This document shows positions 20,480 to 31,790 of a DNA stretch of 64,000 nucleotides, piece after piece; position 1 is the stretch's first letter; every line of letters begins with the position of its first letter. The notes below the pieces were generated by a model, which worked only from the letters and a program-made list of their open reading frames with translations, ran no database searches and had not been told where the DNA came from. The stretch spans positions 29,530,946 to 29,594,945 of the forward strand of contig CM043969.1 in the NCBI GenBank assembly GCA_014529385.2, written 5' to 3'. The translations under genes were made by a program, and so were the position numbers. This DNA is from Adiantum capillus-veneris (taxonomy: Eukaryota > Streptophyta > Polypodiopsida > Polypodiales > Pteridaceae).

Positions 20480-21109
20480 GAATTTTCAAGTACCCTTGCC
20501 CATCCTATCTCCATGACAACCTTCAATTTGTACTCTCAATCTTTGGTGCTTCCTACCCTATCCGAGTCCCAAAAGTTATCGGCATCGAACTACCACACTT
20601 GAAAGATCTTTATGCACCTTCTACTCGAAAGTGTAGGCATTTGGGAGGAAATTTCTACTCCGACAACTATACCTGTTGGTCACTTCTCGTTCCTAGATTC
20701 CCATGCCCAAACCCTAGTCATTCATGCCATGACGTCATTACTCGCTCCTCAGTTTATTGTGGAGAACACGACGGCTCAAGCTATGTGGGAAGACATTCAA
20801 CTTTATCACGGGCCTACTTCATTGATTAACGTCTCTAAGGTGAAACAATCAAACTTTGCCATCAATAATCCAATCATGAACAAAGTGAAAATGAACTTCA
20901 CTGTGCTTGGTTTTACCATGAACCACAAGATTCAGTGCCAATGCAATAGTACTATGAGTATCCAAGCGAAGAAGAATTGGAGATGTCAAAGTATGGTGTG
21001 CATGGTTAAAAATTTGTTGAAGAAGACCCAACTGAGTTATAGCAAAAGAGATAGAGAATTGAGTTTGAATCAAATAAAGAAGATCCGAGTGAGAATCCAT
21101 AAGTCATGA
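20480..21109 (+). pseudogene. Ty1/copia gag-like remnant
   Basis: Plus-strand frames 20308-20829 and 20612-21109 overlap. Residues around 20640-20830 (S-T-P-T-T-I-P-V-G-H-F, I-H-A-M-T-S-L-L-A-P-Q-F, T-A-Q-A-M-W-E-D-I) match the copia gag (UBN2-type) pattern in which an alpha-helical capsid segment ends in T-A-x-x-[IM]-W. No downstream pol follows on this strand. Confidence 0.5.
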
Positions 21110-21196
21110 GTACGTAAAGGTTAGTATCTCCATAAGTTCTTTGGAAACCCAAAGATAGGAGAAATCTATCAATCTTTGGATAACAAGCTTGAGTAT

Positions 21197-22720
21197 CTAG
21201 CTGAAAATCATCATAGAGAGCCTTCTACAATAAGAGAACATCATGCTTGCATTCAAAATGGTGAAACCTGGTTGTTGCTCTACATAAGCTGCCTCCTCTA
21301 AATAAGAAACCTCTATCTCCATAGCCTTATGCCCATCAGGGTCAAGCATAGCCTCCTCTATTGTTGACGGTGCTGGGATCTCTTCAAGTTGAGCCATCAA
21401 ATCATAGTGCATCATCTGTCAAGTGCGGTGGGTACTAGAAGAGGCTTGTTGCTAAAGCTCCAAATTAGAGAGGATTGAATCCTATAATAAAGTACAAACC
21501 CACTTAAGATACGGAGGTCCAACATCCGCAATAGTAGTAGAGATAGGGAGAGGATGAGACATAGGAGTAGTAGAGAAAAGAGTAGGATCAATAGGTGGGG
21601 TAGTCAATGGAGAAGACACACTAGGTGTAGTGGAAGGAAGAGAGGAACCAGAGAGAGGCTTTGGAATGTCAAATGGATTACCAGTGTTAGATACAAATTC
21701 AATACCATCATGACCAAACTTAAGACTCATCAAATTGAGCATCACGAAAGAGAACTATATCGCTAATCAAAGGATCCCAAAAACAAAAAAAAAAAAAGAT
21801 CAAAAAGCATAACTTATAAAGATCATCTATGTAGACTTTGTCTCTAAAGTAGTTTGCTTGGAAGTAGGAACATGCACATGAGCAACACATCCAAAGACAG
21901 AAGATGAGAGACATTAGATTTACGTCCAGAGAAGACCTCCTCTTACCGTTTTAGTGAGAGAGCGGTTCATAATATATAATAAAGTGGCTATACCTTCACC
22001 CCAAAAAGCAAGAGGGAGGTTATAATGTTACAATAAAGAACAATCGATTTATTTCACAATATAATTCTTTCTCTCAACAACACCATTCTGATAAGGAGTG
22101 TAAGGAATGGTAGTTTGCCTTTGAATACATTTAGAAGCGAATAAGTCATCAAATGGTAGAAATTCTTTGTCATTGTTAGTCTTGAGAAATTAAACCTTTG
22201 ATCTTGTTCAATTGTCCACTTAAGCAATCCAAACTTTGAAGTTAGATAAAGCATCAAACTTCTTGGACAGAAAACAAAGCCAAGTTTTGCAAGAGAAATC
22301 ATCCACTAGGAACATGAGATACTTGAGCTGCCAAATGAGTCCACCTCTAGTGGACGCACTAGATCTACATGAACCAACTCAAGAACATGAGTGGCTTGAT
22401 AGGTAGCCTCCTCAGGAAAAGAGACTCTATGTTGCTTGCCTTTAGCACAAGAGGAGCACACATGCTATGAATGGCAAAGCTGAGGGAGTCCATGAACCAT
22501 TTTCTTAGAGACAATCTGCTACAATGTAGTGATAGAAACATGCCCATAGCAATAGTGTCATAAGAGATTCTCTTCATGAGAGAGAAGTGCTTTTGAGGGA
22601 GCAAACAACTAATGAAACTCTTTGTTTGAGAGAGGTCCTCTACGAACTCTAGCCTTCTTAGAGGAGTTTCGTCTTTCCATGAACGTTTGCTTTTCAGATG
22701 CAAGACATTATGACTATGGC
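21197..22720 (-). pseudogene. Ty1/copia pol remnant: pre-integrase, integrase core, start of RT
   Basis: Reading the minus strand from about 22600: G-H-V-S-I-T-T-L, M-V-H-G-L-P-Q-L, C-S-S-C-A-K-G-K-Q (zinc-binding pre-integrase), L-E-L-V-H-V-D-L, T-I-P-Y-T-P-Y-Q-N-G-V-V-E-R (integrase core near 22080-22120), F-G-C-V-A-H-V-H-V-P (about 21880), then a Pro/Ser/Thr-rich linker. Last is E-I-P-A-P-S-T-I-E-E-A-M-L-D-P-D (21390-21320), the usual copia RT N-terminus. The order is complete, but every piece is in a different frame or holds stops. RT and RNase H are lost beyond 21197. Confidence 0.85.
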
Positions 22721-22799
22721 TTCAACAAAAAAATAGTGCATGTTTAAACTTGATTTGAATTTTCATCTTGATGCAATGCAACATCAAAGATTTATGCAT

Positions 22800-23240
22800 G
22801 GTGTATATCCTCAGCCAGTGTCTTAGGTGACAGGTCTTAACATTGGCTCGATTATCTTGATCATGACCATAGAGAAAACCCCTTGCCTATTGGAAACCAT
22901 CGATGTTATCTAACTTGAGTATGATGTCCTAGTACCTAGCAATGTATTGAGACAAAGCGAGCGTGTTCATCTTGCATTTATTCCACATGGCCCAATTACA
23001 ATACTTTTCATTTTGAGTCAAGAACTCCTGGCAAAACACAATTTGACTCTTTCCAAGAAGCTGAGGAGGTACCTTTCTCCTAGAGACTCATCCACCACTT
23101 ATAGGCCTTGCCATGAAGGTGAGACTTGTCTCCACATCTTGGGTAACATCTATAGTCTTAAGGATACACTGAATACCACTCCACTTGTTCACTAGCCATG
23201 TGTGTTGCTTGGTTGGAAGAGAAGAGGATAGAAATTATCA
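22800..23240 (-). pseudogene. Ty3 gag capsid remnant
   Basis: Minus-strand frames give W-A-M-W-N-K-C-K-M, S-Q-Y-I-A-R-Y, D-I-I-L-K-L-D-N and R-G-F-L-Y-G, in the arrangement of the retrotransposon gag domain. Stops and frame changes are common. It is not clearly part of the copia element beside it. Confidence 0.45.
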
Positions 23241-23969
23241 TTGTGTGTCCTTGGCAAATTTGCACATTTAGCTCCCAAGAAGTCCTCTTGTGTGTTGTAG
23301 CACTTGACCTTGATGCATAATGCATCAAGCGAAATGAATGTATAAGTTTAAACTGTTTATTTGGAGAGTGTGTACAGTGGTCTTGCCTATTACTATTAAC
23401 GCATTGAGCAACCATTACAAAAACAATTTAATAGCTAGTAAATTCAAAAGAAGGTGATTATCATGATTTTGTATAAAAGATCAAGTGTCAGGCGCAAGGA
23501 ATACATATTTAGAGCTAAGCCAAGTCCCTTGACAATATTGCTTTGTAATGTATACATAGAAATCCTATGTTCACCAAAGTGAACCGTTTTGGTAGATCTC
23601 CATAGCTATTGGGTGGATTTCATGAATTTAGCTCTTGGATCATGGGCTCAAGAGGCCACTACCACTACTTCTCGATTTCTCAGCAAAAGCTTCTTCATTT
23701 TGCAATGGGTAAGTTTGGCCACGTAAAAGCAACCTAGTATGAATATGCACAAAATATGAAAAGGAGAAGATCTTTCCATGGGAGAGTGAGTATCATTCCT
23801 ATTTCAATCATGGGCGAAAGATAGGGTGAGGATAGGCTTCACATCAAGCTTTTTTCCTCCTTTCCATTTCACATGTGCTCCCAATATGAGTATCTTGGAG
23901 GCTTCTTGTATCTTTGAATATGCAGTACTGCATATTCAAACAGGTATATTTTCACAATGCCTAAGAAGA

Positions 23970-24700
23970 ACAAAGCTTTTCGCTCCATCCAAGACATGCA
24001 ACCTATGAAACAATGCCAAAATCAAGAATGTGGTTATAGCGCCAATTGTGGATTAGTTTGCAACGGCATTTGCACTAGGAAAGGAATGGCATAAATTTTT
24101 CAATGGGGGATCTATACTCACCATATGCCTAGTTCAAGCTAGATATCAAAAGTAGGGACTTGACGACCATGAGGACACCTTTGGATCTGGTAAGGATGTG
24201 TACCTTACTATAAGGAGCAACAAATCGGTTGCACATATGATGAAGGCAGTGCATAAAGTTCTACTTGAATTTATACCTCGAGTTACCATGGCCTTTCGTG
24301 ATGATGTGCCTATTAAAGAGTTCACTATGAGACACAAAGTCAAAGCTCTTGATTTGAGATGGTGCTGTAGGTTTGTGGCGAACCATCTAGATGATTATGA
24401 CAAGATCTTATCAAGGTTGGAGGAAATGAACCTTACTTTGTTTTGGCAAAAATCAGTGCTTGGAGTGAATGAGGTTCATATAGCGGAAGGCCTTGTCCAA
24501 TGAATGATGAAATTAAAAGGATGAAAGAGATGTACATATATATCACTAAGGTTTGTAGATTTCTTGGCATATATAGTTTCAATGTATATGGATTCCAGAC
24601 TATGCACATGTAGAGATCCTCTTCAAGGAATATTGAGAAATAGGTGCGGAAAAAAAATCACATGAAGCATTTGCCCAACATCAGTATTTCATGTTCCTTC
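23970..24700 (+). pseudogene. Ty3 RT remnant related to E3
   Basis: Plus-strand frames match the E3 RT step by step: A-P-I-V-D, S-R-D-L-T-T-M-R-T-P-L, L-V-R-M-C-T-L, S-V-A-H-M-M-K-A, V-L-L-E-F-I-P, F-R-D-D-V-P-I-K (catalytic box, first position altered), D-D-Y-D-K-I-L-S-R-L-E-E-M-N-L-T-L, and R-M-K-E-M-Y-I-Y-I-T-K-V-C-R-F-L-G. It has several stops. No gag or LTR is recognised around it. Confidence 0.82.
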
Positions 24701-24970
24701 AATAATGTCCTCACCTTCAATATCAAAATCTTTTGGGGTATGATGCTCCACTATAAGACTAGTTGCTGGGATGGCACACCAATCCACTTAATATGCAGAC
24801 TTCAAAAACAGTTTCTCAAACTTCTCATCCTTGAGTTCGGCTCTGGTTAAATATCGGCTTGCTAGGTCGCGTGTAGGTGGGCATGATTGGCCCAGCCAGT
24901 CATGTCGTTTTTTGGGGGGGGCAACAGACATTTTAAACATATCTAAAGCATGCACCATGTCTTGTGCAGG

Positions 24971-25040
24971 TGCACGCACGTAGTGCAGTGGTTAGGGATG
25001 TGCTTCTGGGATGCGAGGTCGGGGGTTCGAGACTGCGTGT
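24971..25040 (+). mobile_element. tRNA-derived SINE head
   Basis: A polymerase III A box (TAGTGCAGTGG, 24981-24991) and B box (GGTTCGAGACT, 25024-25034, one base off consensus) stand 32 bases apart, the tRNA spacing. The flanks do not form a full tRNA cloverleaf, so a SINE promoter is preferred to a tRNA gene. The 3' end of the element was not located. Confidence 0.6.
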
Positions 25041-25505
25041 GAGCTCCGCGTGTTGACTTTTTGGTCAACGATCACCCAACGGCTACATTTGACCGGCAAC
25101 CGGCATGCCTTGCTTTGCCACGAGGCCTAGCATGCCGAAATATAACCAAAACCCTTGAGCTGTAGGAAGCTTTTGAAAACCCCATCCTTGTTTTGGGATA
25201 TATTAACCAACATCACTTTCTTTTGCCAGGACATGATGGCGCCCTTGATGATGGAAAAACCTTGCTACTGGTTCTTAGACTATAAATTACAGTTACATCA
25301 CCATCTTAATCAGCATACGTCTCTTTGATAGGAAAAAAGAGGTTGGAATACATCCTTGCACTGTTGCAGCTTGCCTTTGTGTGTGTGTGCGCGCGCCCGA
25401 CATTTCAAAGGAAGCTGCAGGTCACGTCCAAAACCACATGCAGTGACACAAACACACACATACACACAGTAAAACTACTCTCTCTCCCATGTGAGCGCAC
25501 ATGAG

Positions 25506-25506
<1 letters not shown>

Positions 25507-25555
<49 letters not shown>
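25507..25555. repeat. (GA)n microsatellite
   Basis: About 24 uninterrupted GA units beside an AC/GC-rich stretch (25381-25397). Confidence 0.95.
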
Positions 25556-25558
<3 letters not shown>

Positions 25559-25666
25559 TACCACCCAGAAAATTTTGTTGCTCAGGTACCCACTTTTGCA
25601 TTTATGCTGCTTGTACCTCTCCCTCCGTGCTTTGACAATCCATGCTCTGGCGTACACACCCACTGC

Positions 25667-26140
25667 CTCGTCACTATATGGCACGGCTCTAGCTAGGGGG
25701 GGGCCCAAATTTGGGGGCGCGAGGTGGCTTTAATCTCGGTAGTCGGATCACGGGGTGAACTCTGGGCAAAAATGGTGCCCCAAGTTCACTCCTAGTTCAC
25801 CCCTAGTTCACCCGCCTCGCAGGGTGTGGGTCGAACCTGGGACGTCTCGGTTGCCACACGAATGCCCTACCACCACGCTAGCGTGCGTCGCTGTCCATGT
25901 TGGCATGACACATGATCATACCCTAGTTTAGGCGCGCCTAGTTCACCCCCAGTTCACCCACCCCTAGCTTACCCGCCCCTAGTTCACGGTTAGTTCACCC
26001 TCAGTTCACCCCTAGGTCACCCACCCCTAGTTCACCCCTAGTTCACTTTGTAATCCGACGGCGGCGATTAAAGCTGCCTCGCGCCCCAAATTTGGGCCCT
26101 AGATCCTCTCTGACCCAAAGCCGTACCATATAGTGACGAG
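25667..26140. mobile_element. Fold-back (long TIR) element, 474 bp, non-coding
   Basis: Left arm 25667-25747 and right arm 26054-26140 are inverted copies. Both begin CTCGTCACTATATGG, share CCCAAATTTGGGG, GCGCGAGG and GCTTTAATC, and end at CGGA. Between them lie tandem copies of a ~12-bp CCCTAGTTCACC motif (about three at 25790-25811, about ten at 25930-26046) and a tRNA-like segment. No transposase. Target duplication is unclear. Confidence 0.75.
25820..25892 (-). mobile_element. tRNA-like SINE head inside the fold-back element
   Basis: The minus strand carries an A box TAGCGTGGTGG (25880-25870) and B box GGTTCGACCC (25837-25828) with tRNA-like spacing. It could be a SINE inserted in the fold-back element or an internal polymerase III promoter of the element itself. 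Confidence 0.55.
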
Positions 26141-26480
26141 CCACACACTGTATTACAATCGTCACTCACTCACATACAATATCGCTCGGCACAAACACAG
26201 AAGCCTCCCCCCCGCGGGCGCGCGCGTAGAAGCATTATTAGCGTAAAAGCAACTACCCTTCCTTCCCAATTCCCCAATTAGCGGCCTGCTTTGCTCTTCC
26301 TCTCGTTGGCTGACTTGCAGCCGAAGTGGTTGTGTTCAATCCTTCCAGCCAGCCATGGAAGATACCTCAACATAAATTTTTGGTTGCCTCTCTGCCGCCC
26401 TGCTTGTTGTGCTAGAGCCATCTTTCTCCCCACATACAGTGCATCGCTACGCCCTATGTACTCTATCTCCATCATTTAGC

Positions 26481-26990
26481 ATGGGTAAAGACTTTGAGAC
26501 TACCCCCGCCACACTCATTATCCAAGGTAGCATCCCTGAGCAAAGACCATCCTCCAACCCCTTCGCTCATTATGCCTTTCCCTCTGTCTTCATCCCTTCT
26601 TGCACACAGTCCAAGGCACTCCCCTCGCTTTTCAAGGCAATCAACATGCAGAAGGATGACATTGAGCTCGCCTTGCATTGAAGCGGTGCCGTCTTGCTTC
26701 GAGGCTTCGACGTTCTTTCCGCATCCGACTTTGATGAAGTCTTGGGTGCCTTAGGCTACCAAACTTTCGCTTATCAAGGGCGCGGTATCTCCAATAAGAG
26801 GAGCATCATCGGTCTTGTAGTGACGGCGAGTGAGACCAGCCCACATCAACATTGGCTTTCACAACGAGATGGCCTATGTGAGTAATGTGACTCCATCCAT
26901 AGCTTATATCTGTATGCCAAGTCTCCAGGATAGTTCTATGTGGAAAAAGGCTATCAAGCCTCCTTCCCAATGTTGTGGTAGTAGGCAACA
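26481..26990 (+). pseudogene. Clavaminate-synthase-like (TauD/TfdA Fe(II)/2-oxoglutarate dioxygenase) gene, 5' part
   Basis: From ATG 26481 (M-G-K-D-F-E) the frame follows the plant clavaminate-synthase-like family: F-P-S-V-F-I-P, then S-G-A-V-L-L-R-G-F-D-V, D-F-D-E-V, Y-Q-G-R-G, V-T-A-S-E-T-S-P. After a frameshift near 26840 comes F-H-N-E-M-A-Y-V, in which the family H-x-E/D metal-binding pair should sit. A TGA at 26679-26681 interrupts it just before S-G-A-V. Members are cytosolic oxygenases of unassigned substrate. Homology ends where the LINE begins. Confidence 0.8.
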
Positions 26991-28200
26991 CAAACTCAAT
27001 ATGTTATGTTTAGATTCACAACAAACCGTACCCTCAAACTTTTTGTATGGTAAGCATTGTTAAATATGCTGTCATTTCTTTCAAGCCAAATTAACCAGAG
27101 AAAAGATCCTCTTATCTTGTTCCATATGACGGAATAAAGAGAGATCGAGTCCCCCAATAGTAATTGTTTCCAGTTGGGGAGGAGCCCAGAGCCTTACATA
27201 AGGGATACAGTATATTAGAGTTAGCTGAGCAGTTGAGGAAGGGGTGGAGGATGTCCTCCTCGACTTGTGAACATATTTTACAGATCCCTAGGCCCATCCT
27301 AGTTGCCCTGAATCTGCTTCCAGTCCATACTGCCTTGTGAAGAATTAGCCAGAGAAGAACAGAGTGTTTGGCTGGGATTTCTTTGCTTTAGATGCTCTGG
27401 AACTTGAAATTCCATTGTTTCTGAGAATAAATTACCTTCCATTTTTTGTCGAGGGTGATGTGAACCGAGGTCTGCAGACAGGGAGGAAGATTAGGGGGGT
27501 GGTGGAGAGCACTGCCATTGACCCAATAAAACACTTTTGGGGATAGGTCGAAGGCTGGTGAGAGAGACCACTCCATATCTTTCGGGAAGAGTTCTTTTCT
27601 TGAGTTAATAAGTGTTAGCTCCCACGGCTGCAACTGGTGGGAACGTAGGAGTTCTGAGTGGGTAAGCCATCTTGAATCCTCTGAAGATCAAATGTCTTTC
27701 CAAGAGGATATGCCTTTGTTATGGATTCGTCTTGTTGACCTAGTCTGGGCTAGGGTGAGGGGGGGGATAGGGGGAAGCGACCACCATATTGATTCCTGGG
27801 ACCTCATGCCAAGACTGTATTTAGACTCCCAGTTGACTCTCAGGCTCGGTCTGTACCTGTTCCAGGCCTTCCAGATTGATTTAAGAAGGTCAAACCCTTT
27901 AGGTATGACATCAAAAGGGCCAAAAACCATGGGAGGTTGGTGAATCCTTTGATCCCTTTCAATTGGAACCTCTCTAAATATCGAAACAATAGGGAGACCC
28001 ATTCCTCTTCTAGCTGGTCGAGAGCTCTAAGCACTAGTTTTGCGACTATTTTGTCAACCCAATCAATGATGTTGGTAAGCCCAAGTCCGCCTTGTTCCTT
28101 GGGGAGGTAGCATACTTCCCATTTTACTTTTGCTATTATGCAATTAAATGTAATATAAGTTCCATTTATTACTAGACTATCTTGACTTCCAACCATGTGG
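26990..28200 (-). mobile_element. 5'-truncated LINE, RT C-terminal part
   Basis: On the minus strand: K-V-K-W-E-V-C-Y-L-P-K-E-Q-G-G-L-G-L (28130-28080), a standard LINE RT tail motif. It is followed by W-L-I-L-H-K-A-V-W-T and the zinc-ribbon zf-RVT C-K-I-C-x(8)-H-P-F-L-N-C (27285-27235), then I-W-L-E-R-N-D-S-I-F (27085-27055). Frameshifts separate the segments. It splits the dioxygenase pseudogene and lies opposite to it. Exact ends are not resolved. Confidence 0.82.
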
Positions 28201-28339
28201 ACATGGTGTGGGCATCTAGTGATTGCAATTGGTCAAAACACATGAAGTATTTTTTGTATTAATTTTTGAAGCCCATGTATGAATAGATACTCAAGAGAAA
28301 TGCTATTGATTAAACTTTGTTGATATAGTGCTAAAGAAG

Positions 28340-28696
28340 GTGACACACACATTGAATGGAAGGAGTATAATTGTGGTATTGAGCATATTGGGGCCAAGAC
28401 TTGGAGTCAAGGTGGACAACAAGAGGCAAAGGAAGGTGTGGTTCAATAGCATTGATGCCACTTATGTTGCAACTCGGTAGAACGGACATGGAAAACATGC
28501 AAACATTACTTTTGGAGATGGCTCCCCTTTGAGTGAAAGCCTCATGCTTGCACATAATAAGATTCTTATAGAGGAACAAATTGCATTCAGATGGAAGAGA
28601 GGTGATGTCCTAATCTTAGACAATGATGCAGTCATGCATTCACGGGAAGCATCGAAACCTCCAAGAAAAATACTTGCATCTTTATGTGCCAACTAA
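28340..28696 (+). pseudogene. Clavaminate-synthase-like gene, 3' part
   Basis: Plus strand: K-R-Q-R-K-V-W-F-N-S, a TAG, then N-I-T-F-G-D-G-S-P-L, I-L-I-E-E-Q-I-A-F, W-K-R-G-D-V-L-I-L-D-N-D-A-V-M-H-S-R, P-P-R-K-I-L-A-S-L-C and TAA at 28694-28696. This is the C-terminal half of the same family, including the second metal-ligand His (V-M-H-S-R) and the 2-oxoglutarate Arg region. Together with 26481-26990 it accounts for most of one gene, separated by the LINE. Confidence 0.82.
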
Positions 28697-28933
28697 TAAA
28701 AACATAAATTCTATCAATAAAGTCTTCCAACATTGGTTTCTTATGCAAACCTAATAAAATGGTTCTTTTGCCCATAGTGGTATGCTGCTATGCTCAAATC
28801 CTTATTTCCAAAATGAGATGGAGGCTTTTTCTCTCTCAAAAATCTTCATTGTATCAAAATGTATATGGATATTATCAATAATAACAATTCTAGAATTAGA
28901 CCATTCTCTATAAACTCATGCAACACTAACCAT
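28697..28933. other. AT-rich flank, no gene recognised
   Basis: Sequence between the dioxygenase remnant and the CACTA insertion. It continues at 43994 on the other side of the transposon. Confidence 0.4.
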
Positions 28934-29156
28934 CATTACAAGAGGTACTTCACATTAGACGTTCGTAGTGCGACACTCAAAAGTGAAAGCCCACGGCGTT
29001 GCTTTGAGTGTCGCTAGTTTATTTGTAGCTTAGCGACACCCATAACGACGCTCATAGCGACGTCGACATGGGTAAAAAAATAACCGAGAGCGTCCGAAAA
29101 CTCAGATTTCAGATCTAAGTTTTTGGCTCTCAAGCAAGCAAAGGTAACCCGCGCTC

Positions 29157-29182
29157 TCCCTCTCTCTCTCTCTCTTTCTTCT

Positions 29183-29221
<39 letters not shown>

Positions 29222-29305
29222 TACACGAGGAGAGAAAGGAGAGCCAGGTATGCTCCTTCCCTCTCCTCTCTCTCATGTTCCCTTCCCCTCTTTCTCTCTC
29301 TCTCC

Positions 29306-29352
<47 letters not shown>

Positions 29353-29480
29353 TGTCATTTGAGAGAGAGAGAGAGAGAGAGAGAGCACATGCATAAACAA
29401 AACACACACACACACACACACACATGCATAAACAAAGAATGCATACACACACATTGAGAGAGAGAGAGAGAGAGAGAGAG
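29157..29480. repeat. Compound CT/AC/GA microsatellite block
   Basis: Alternating (CT)n, (AC)n and (AG)n tracts, with the pair (CT)n-(AC)n occurring twice (29157-29220 and 29290-29352). The many open frames across it are artefacts of dinucleotide repeats. Confidence 0.95.
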
Positions 29481-29863
29481 AAGAAGAAGAAGAAGAAGAA
29501 GAGAGTTTTAACGTCGTAGGAAACTATCCCAAGAGACCTTAAAGATCTAGTCGATGAGGAGTCGAACTCAAGACCTGTTATTCAAGATGGAAATGGCATA
29601 ACCAATCTACCACACTTGGGTGATAGAAAGGTTATACCATTTTCCTCTTTTCATTGGCGCACACACACACCCACACCCACACACACTCGAGAAGAAGAGA
29701 GTTTCAACGTCGTAGGAAACTATCCCAAGAGACCTTAAAGATCTAGCCGATGAGGAGTGGAACTTAAGACCTGTTATTCAAGAGGAAATTGGCATAACCA
29801 ATCTACCACACTTGGGTGATAGAAAGGTTATACTATTTTCCTTTTTTTATTGGCACACACACA

Positions 29864-29904
<41 letters not shown>

Positions 29905-30248
29905 AAGAAGAAGAGAGTTTTAACGTCGTAAGAAACTATCCCAAGAGACCTTAAAGATCTAGCCGACGAGGAGTTGAACTCAAGACCTGTTATTCAAGAG
30001 GGAAATGGCATAACCAATCTACCACACTTGGGTGATAGAAAGGTTATACCATTTTTCTCTTTTTATTGGCACACACACACACACCCGAGAAGAAGAAAGT
30101 TTTAACGTCGAAGGAAACTATCCCAAGAGACCTTAAAGATCTAGCCGACGAGGAGTTGAACTCAAGACTTGTTACTCAAGAGGGAAATGGCATAACCAAT
30201 CTACCACACTTGGGTGATAGAAAGGTTATACCATTTTTCTCTTTTTAT
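29481..30248 (-). mobile_element. Tandem array of four tRNA-SINE-like units separated by AC tracts
   Basis: Four ~160-bp units (29481-29657, 29690-29854, 29905-30069, 30088-30248) begin GAAGAAGAGAGTTT and end at a T-rich stretch before (AC)n. On the minus strand each has an A box like TGGTAGATTGG and a B box like GAGTTCGACTC (two copies altered), with tRNA spacing. The units differ from one another by a few percent. Confidence 0.7.
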
Positions 30249-30440
30249 CGTTTAAGATTATGTTAGATTTAGCTTTACGTTAGATTAGATTTAGGTTTAT
30301 TTAGGTTAGATTTACGTTTATTTTGAGTTAAATTTACGTTAGATTAGTTTAGGTTTATTTGCGCACGTTAGATTTAGATTTACGTTAGATTAGATTAAAT
30401 TTAGGTTTATTTTGAGTTTAAGATTAAATTAGATCTAGAT
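30249..30440. repeat. Degenerate AT-rich minisatellite (GTTAGATTTAGGTTTA-like)
   Basis: Irregular repetition of TTACGTTAGATT and TTTAGGTTTATT words, without a fixed period. Confidence 0.7.
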
Positions 30441-31226
30441 TTATGTTCGATGGACCATGCGGACCAACAATTCCATGACAGTCTAGCGGTGGTGGTTGTT
30501 GTGGCGAGGAGCACGTCATTTCTGGAGCTCATGTGTTGCAGAGTCCCTAGGACACACCGAGGAGTGTCCCTGCTTGTGAGACTGCTCAGACTACACCGAA
30601 GGATTATACTGCCTACGCTTTTGAGAGTGGTGTCTCGACCACTGCGTCGGAGATGCCGAGGAGTGACCCGAACACTACATCGGGGTTTCCTAGAGGCCTG
30701 GACGATGAGCATTCACTGGACAGGGTTGCTATAGTTTACGAGAGGGACATGCCAAAGGGATACGCCTACCTCATCAATCGTATGTCCGATGAGATCATTA
30801 TGACCCCTGAGGGGAAGCAGGTGATGGGCCGCATATGACAATTATGTAGACAGGTTTTTTTGACACACTGTAGTCTGTCATGGTCTCTTGGAGTGCTCAG
30901 GATAAAGCCTCAAGGATTATCTTATTGCTACACTGCATCGGGAGTTTCCAGTTCCCTCTCTGGAGAATACATTTGATGATGCTTGGATGAGGAGACGCAT
31001 GCGCAACTACATGAAGCACCGAAGGTCAGATGCACAGATGCTAGACCTGACTGGCTTGAAAGAGAGGAGTGGAGGGGTATCAGGGAGGAGAGGACGACCA
31101 ATCCAGACAGGTGGTGGCACAGAGGGACGCAGCAAGAGTTCGCATCAAGACGGGATTATCGCGTCACCTGGGGAGTGGCAGCTGGCCAGCTTCGAGGAGG
31201 ATTTTGTCCCATCACCTGGGTCATAG
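30440..31226 (+). pseudogene. tnpA-like (Transposase_24 family) gene, first diverged copy
   Basis: Parallel to the better kept copy at 33137-34165: G-Y-A-Y-L-I-N-R-M-S-D-E-I-I-M-T-P-E-G-K is the counterpart of G-L-P-Y-S-V-D...I-I-L-D-D-E-G-K. M-R-N-Y-M-K-H-R-R-S-D-A-Q, R-P-D-W-L-E, T-N-P-D-R-W and H-L-G-S-G-S-W follow in three frames. At least two frameshifts break it. The family is the plant En/Spm-type DNA-binding protein, thought to bind subterminal repeats. Confidence 0.65.
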
Positions 31227-31711
31227 ATCGATGGGGTGGAGAGGTGAGATTATTAAACTCTTGCATTGAAGTATTTGTATATGTGAGGCCCATTCACATC
31301 TACGCAGCTAGTAGCCTCATTAGTCTGTCTTTTACCCTTCAATGGAGCGAATCACCACATGTTCAATTAGGTTAGATTTAAGATTAGATTTTGGATCGAG
31401 TTTTTATATTAGAGTCTACCTTCAAGGTTATGGTAAAAAAATTAGAGTTAGATGAGCGGTGAAAAGATCTACCATGAAAAGATGTTAAGAAGTTGTGAAA
31501 GGCTACAGCTAAAGAAGAGGCAAAGGGGTTTCGTCCACTACATGCACTATCATGTAGACGTGGGTGTGTAGATTTCTTGTACCCACAAATATAGGCATTG
31601 ACCAATAAAGACGAGATTATAACCCGGTGGTTCTAATCTCCGTGCAACTCTAGATCGAGGTGTGCGGGGATTGGACATGACTAGAGAATGTGAGGTAGTT
31701 TACAGTGTGAA

Positions 31712-31790
<79 letters not shown>

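Noticed and set aside
29481-30248. tRNA genes
   Set aside because: A and B box-like words are present, but arms do not pair as a cloverleaf and units repeat in tandem; SINE-like is more likely.
30249-30440. Interstitial telomere (TTTAGG words)
   Set aside because: No regular TTTAGGG period; words are mixed with GTTAGATT and spacing is irregular.
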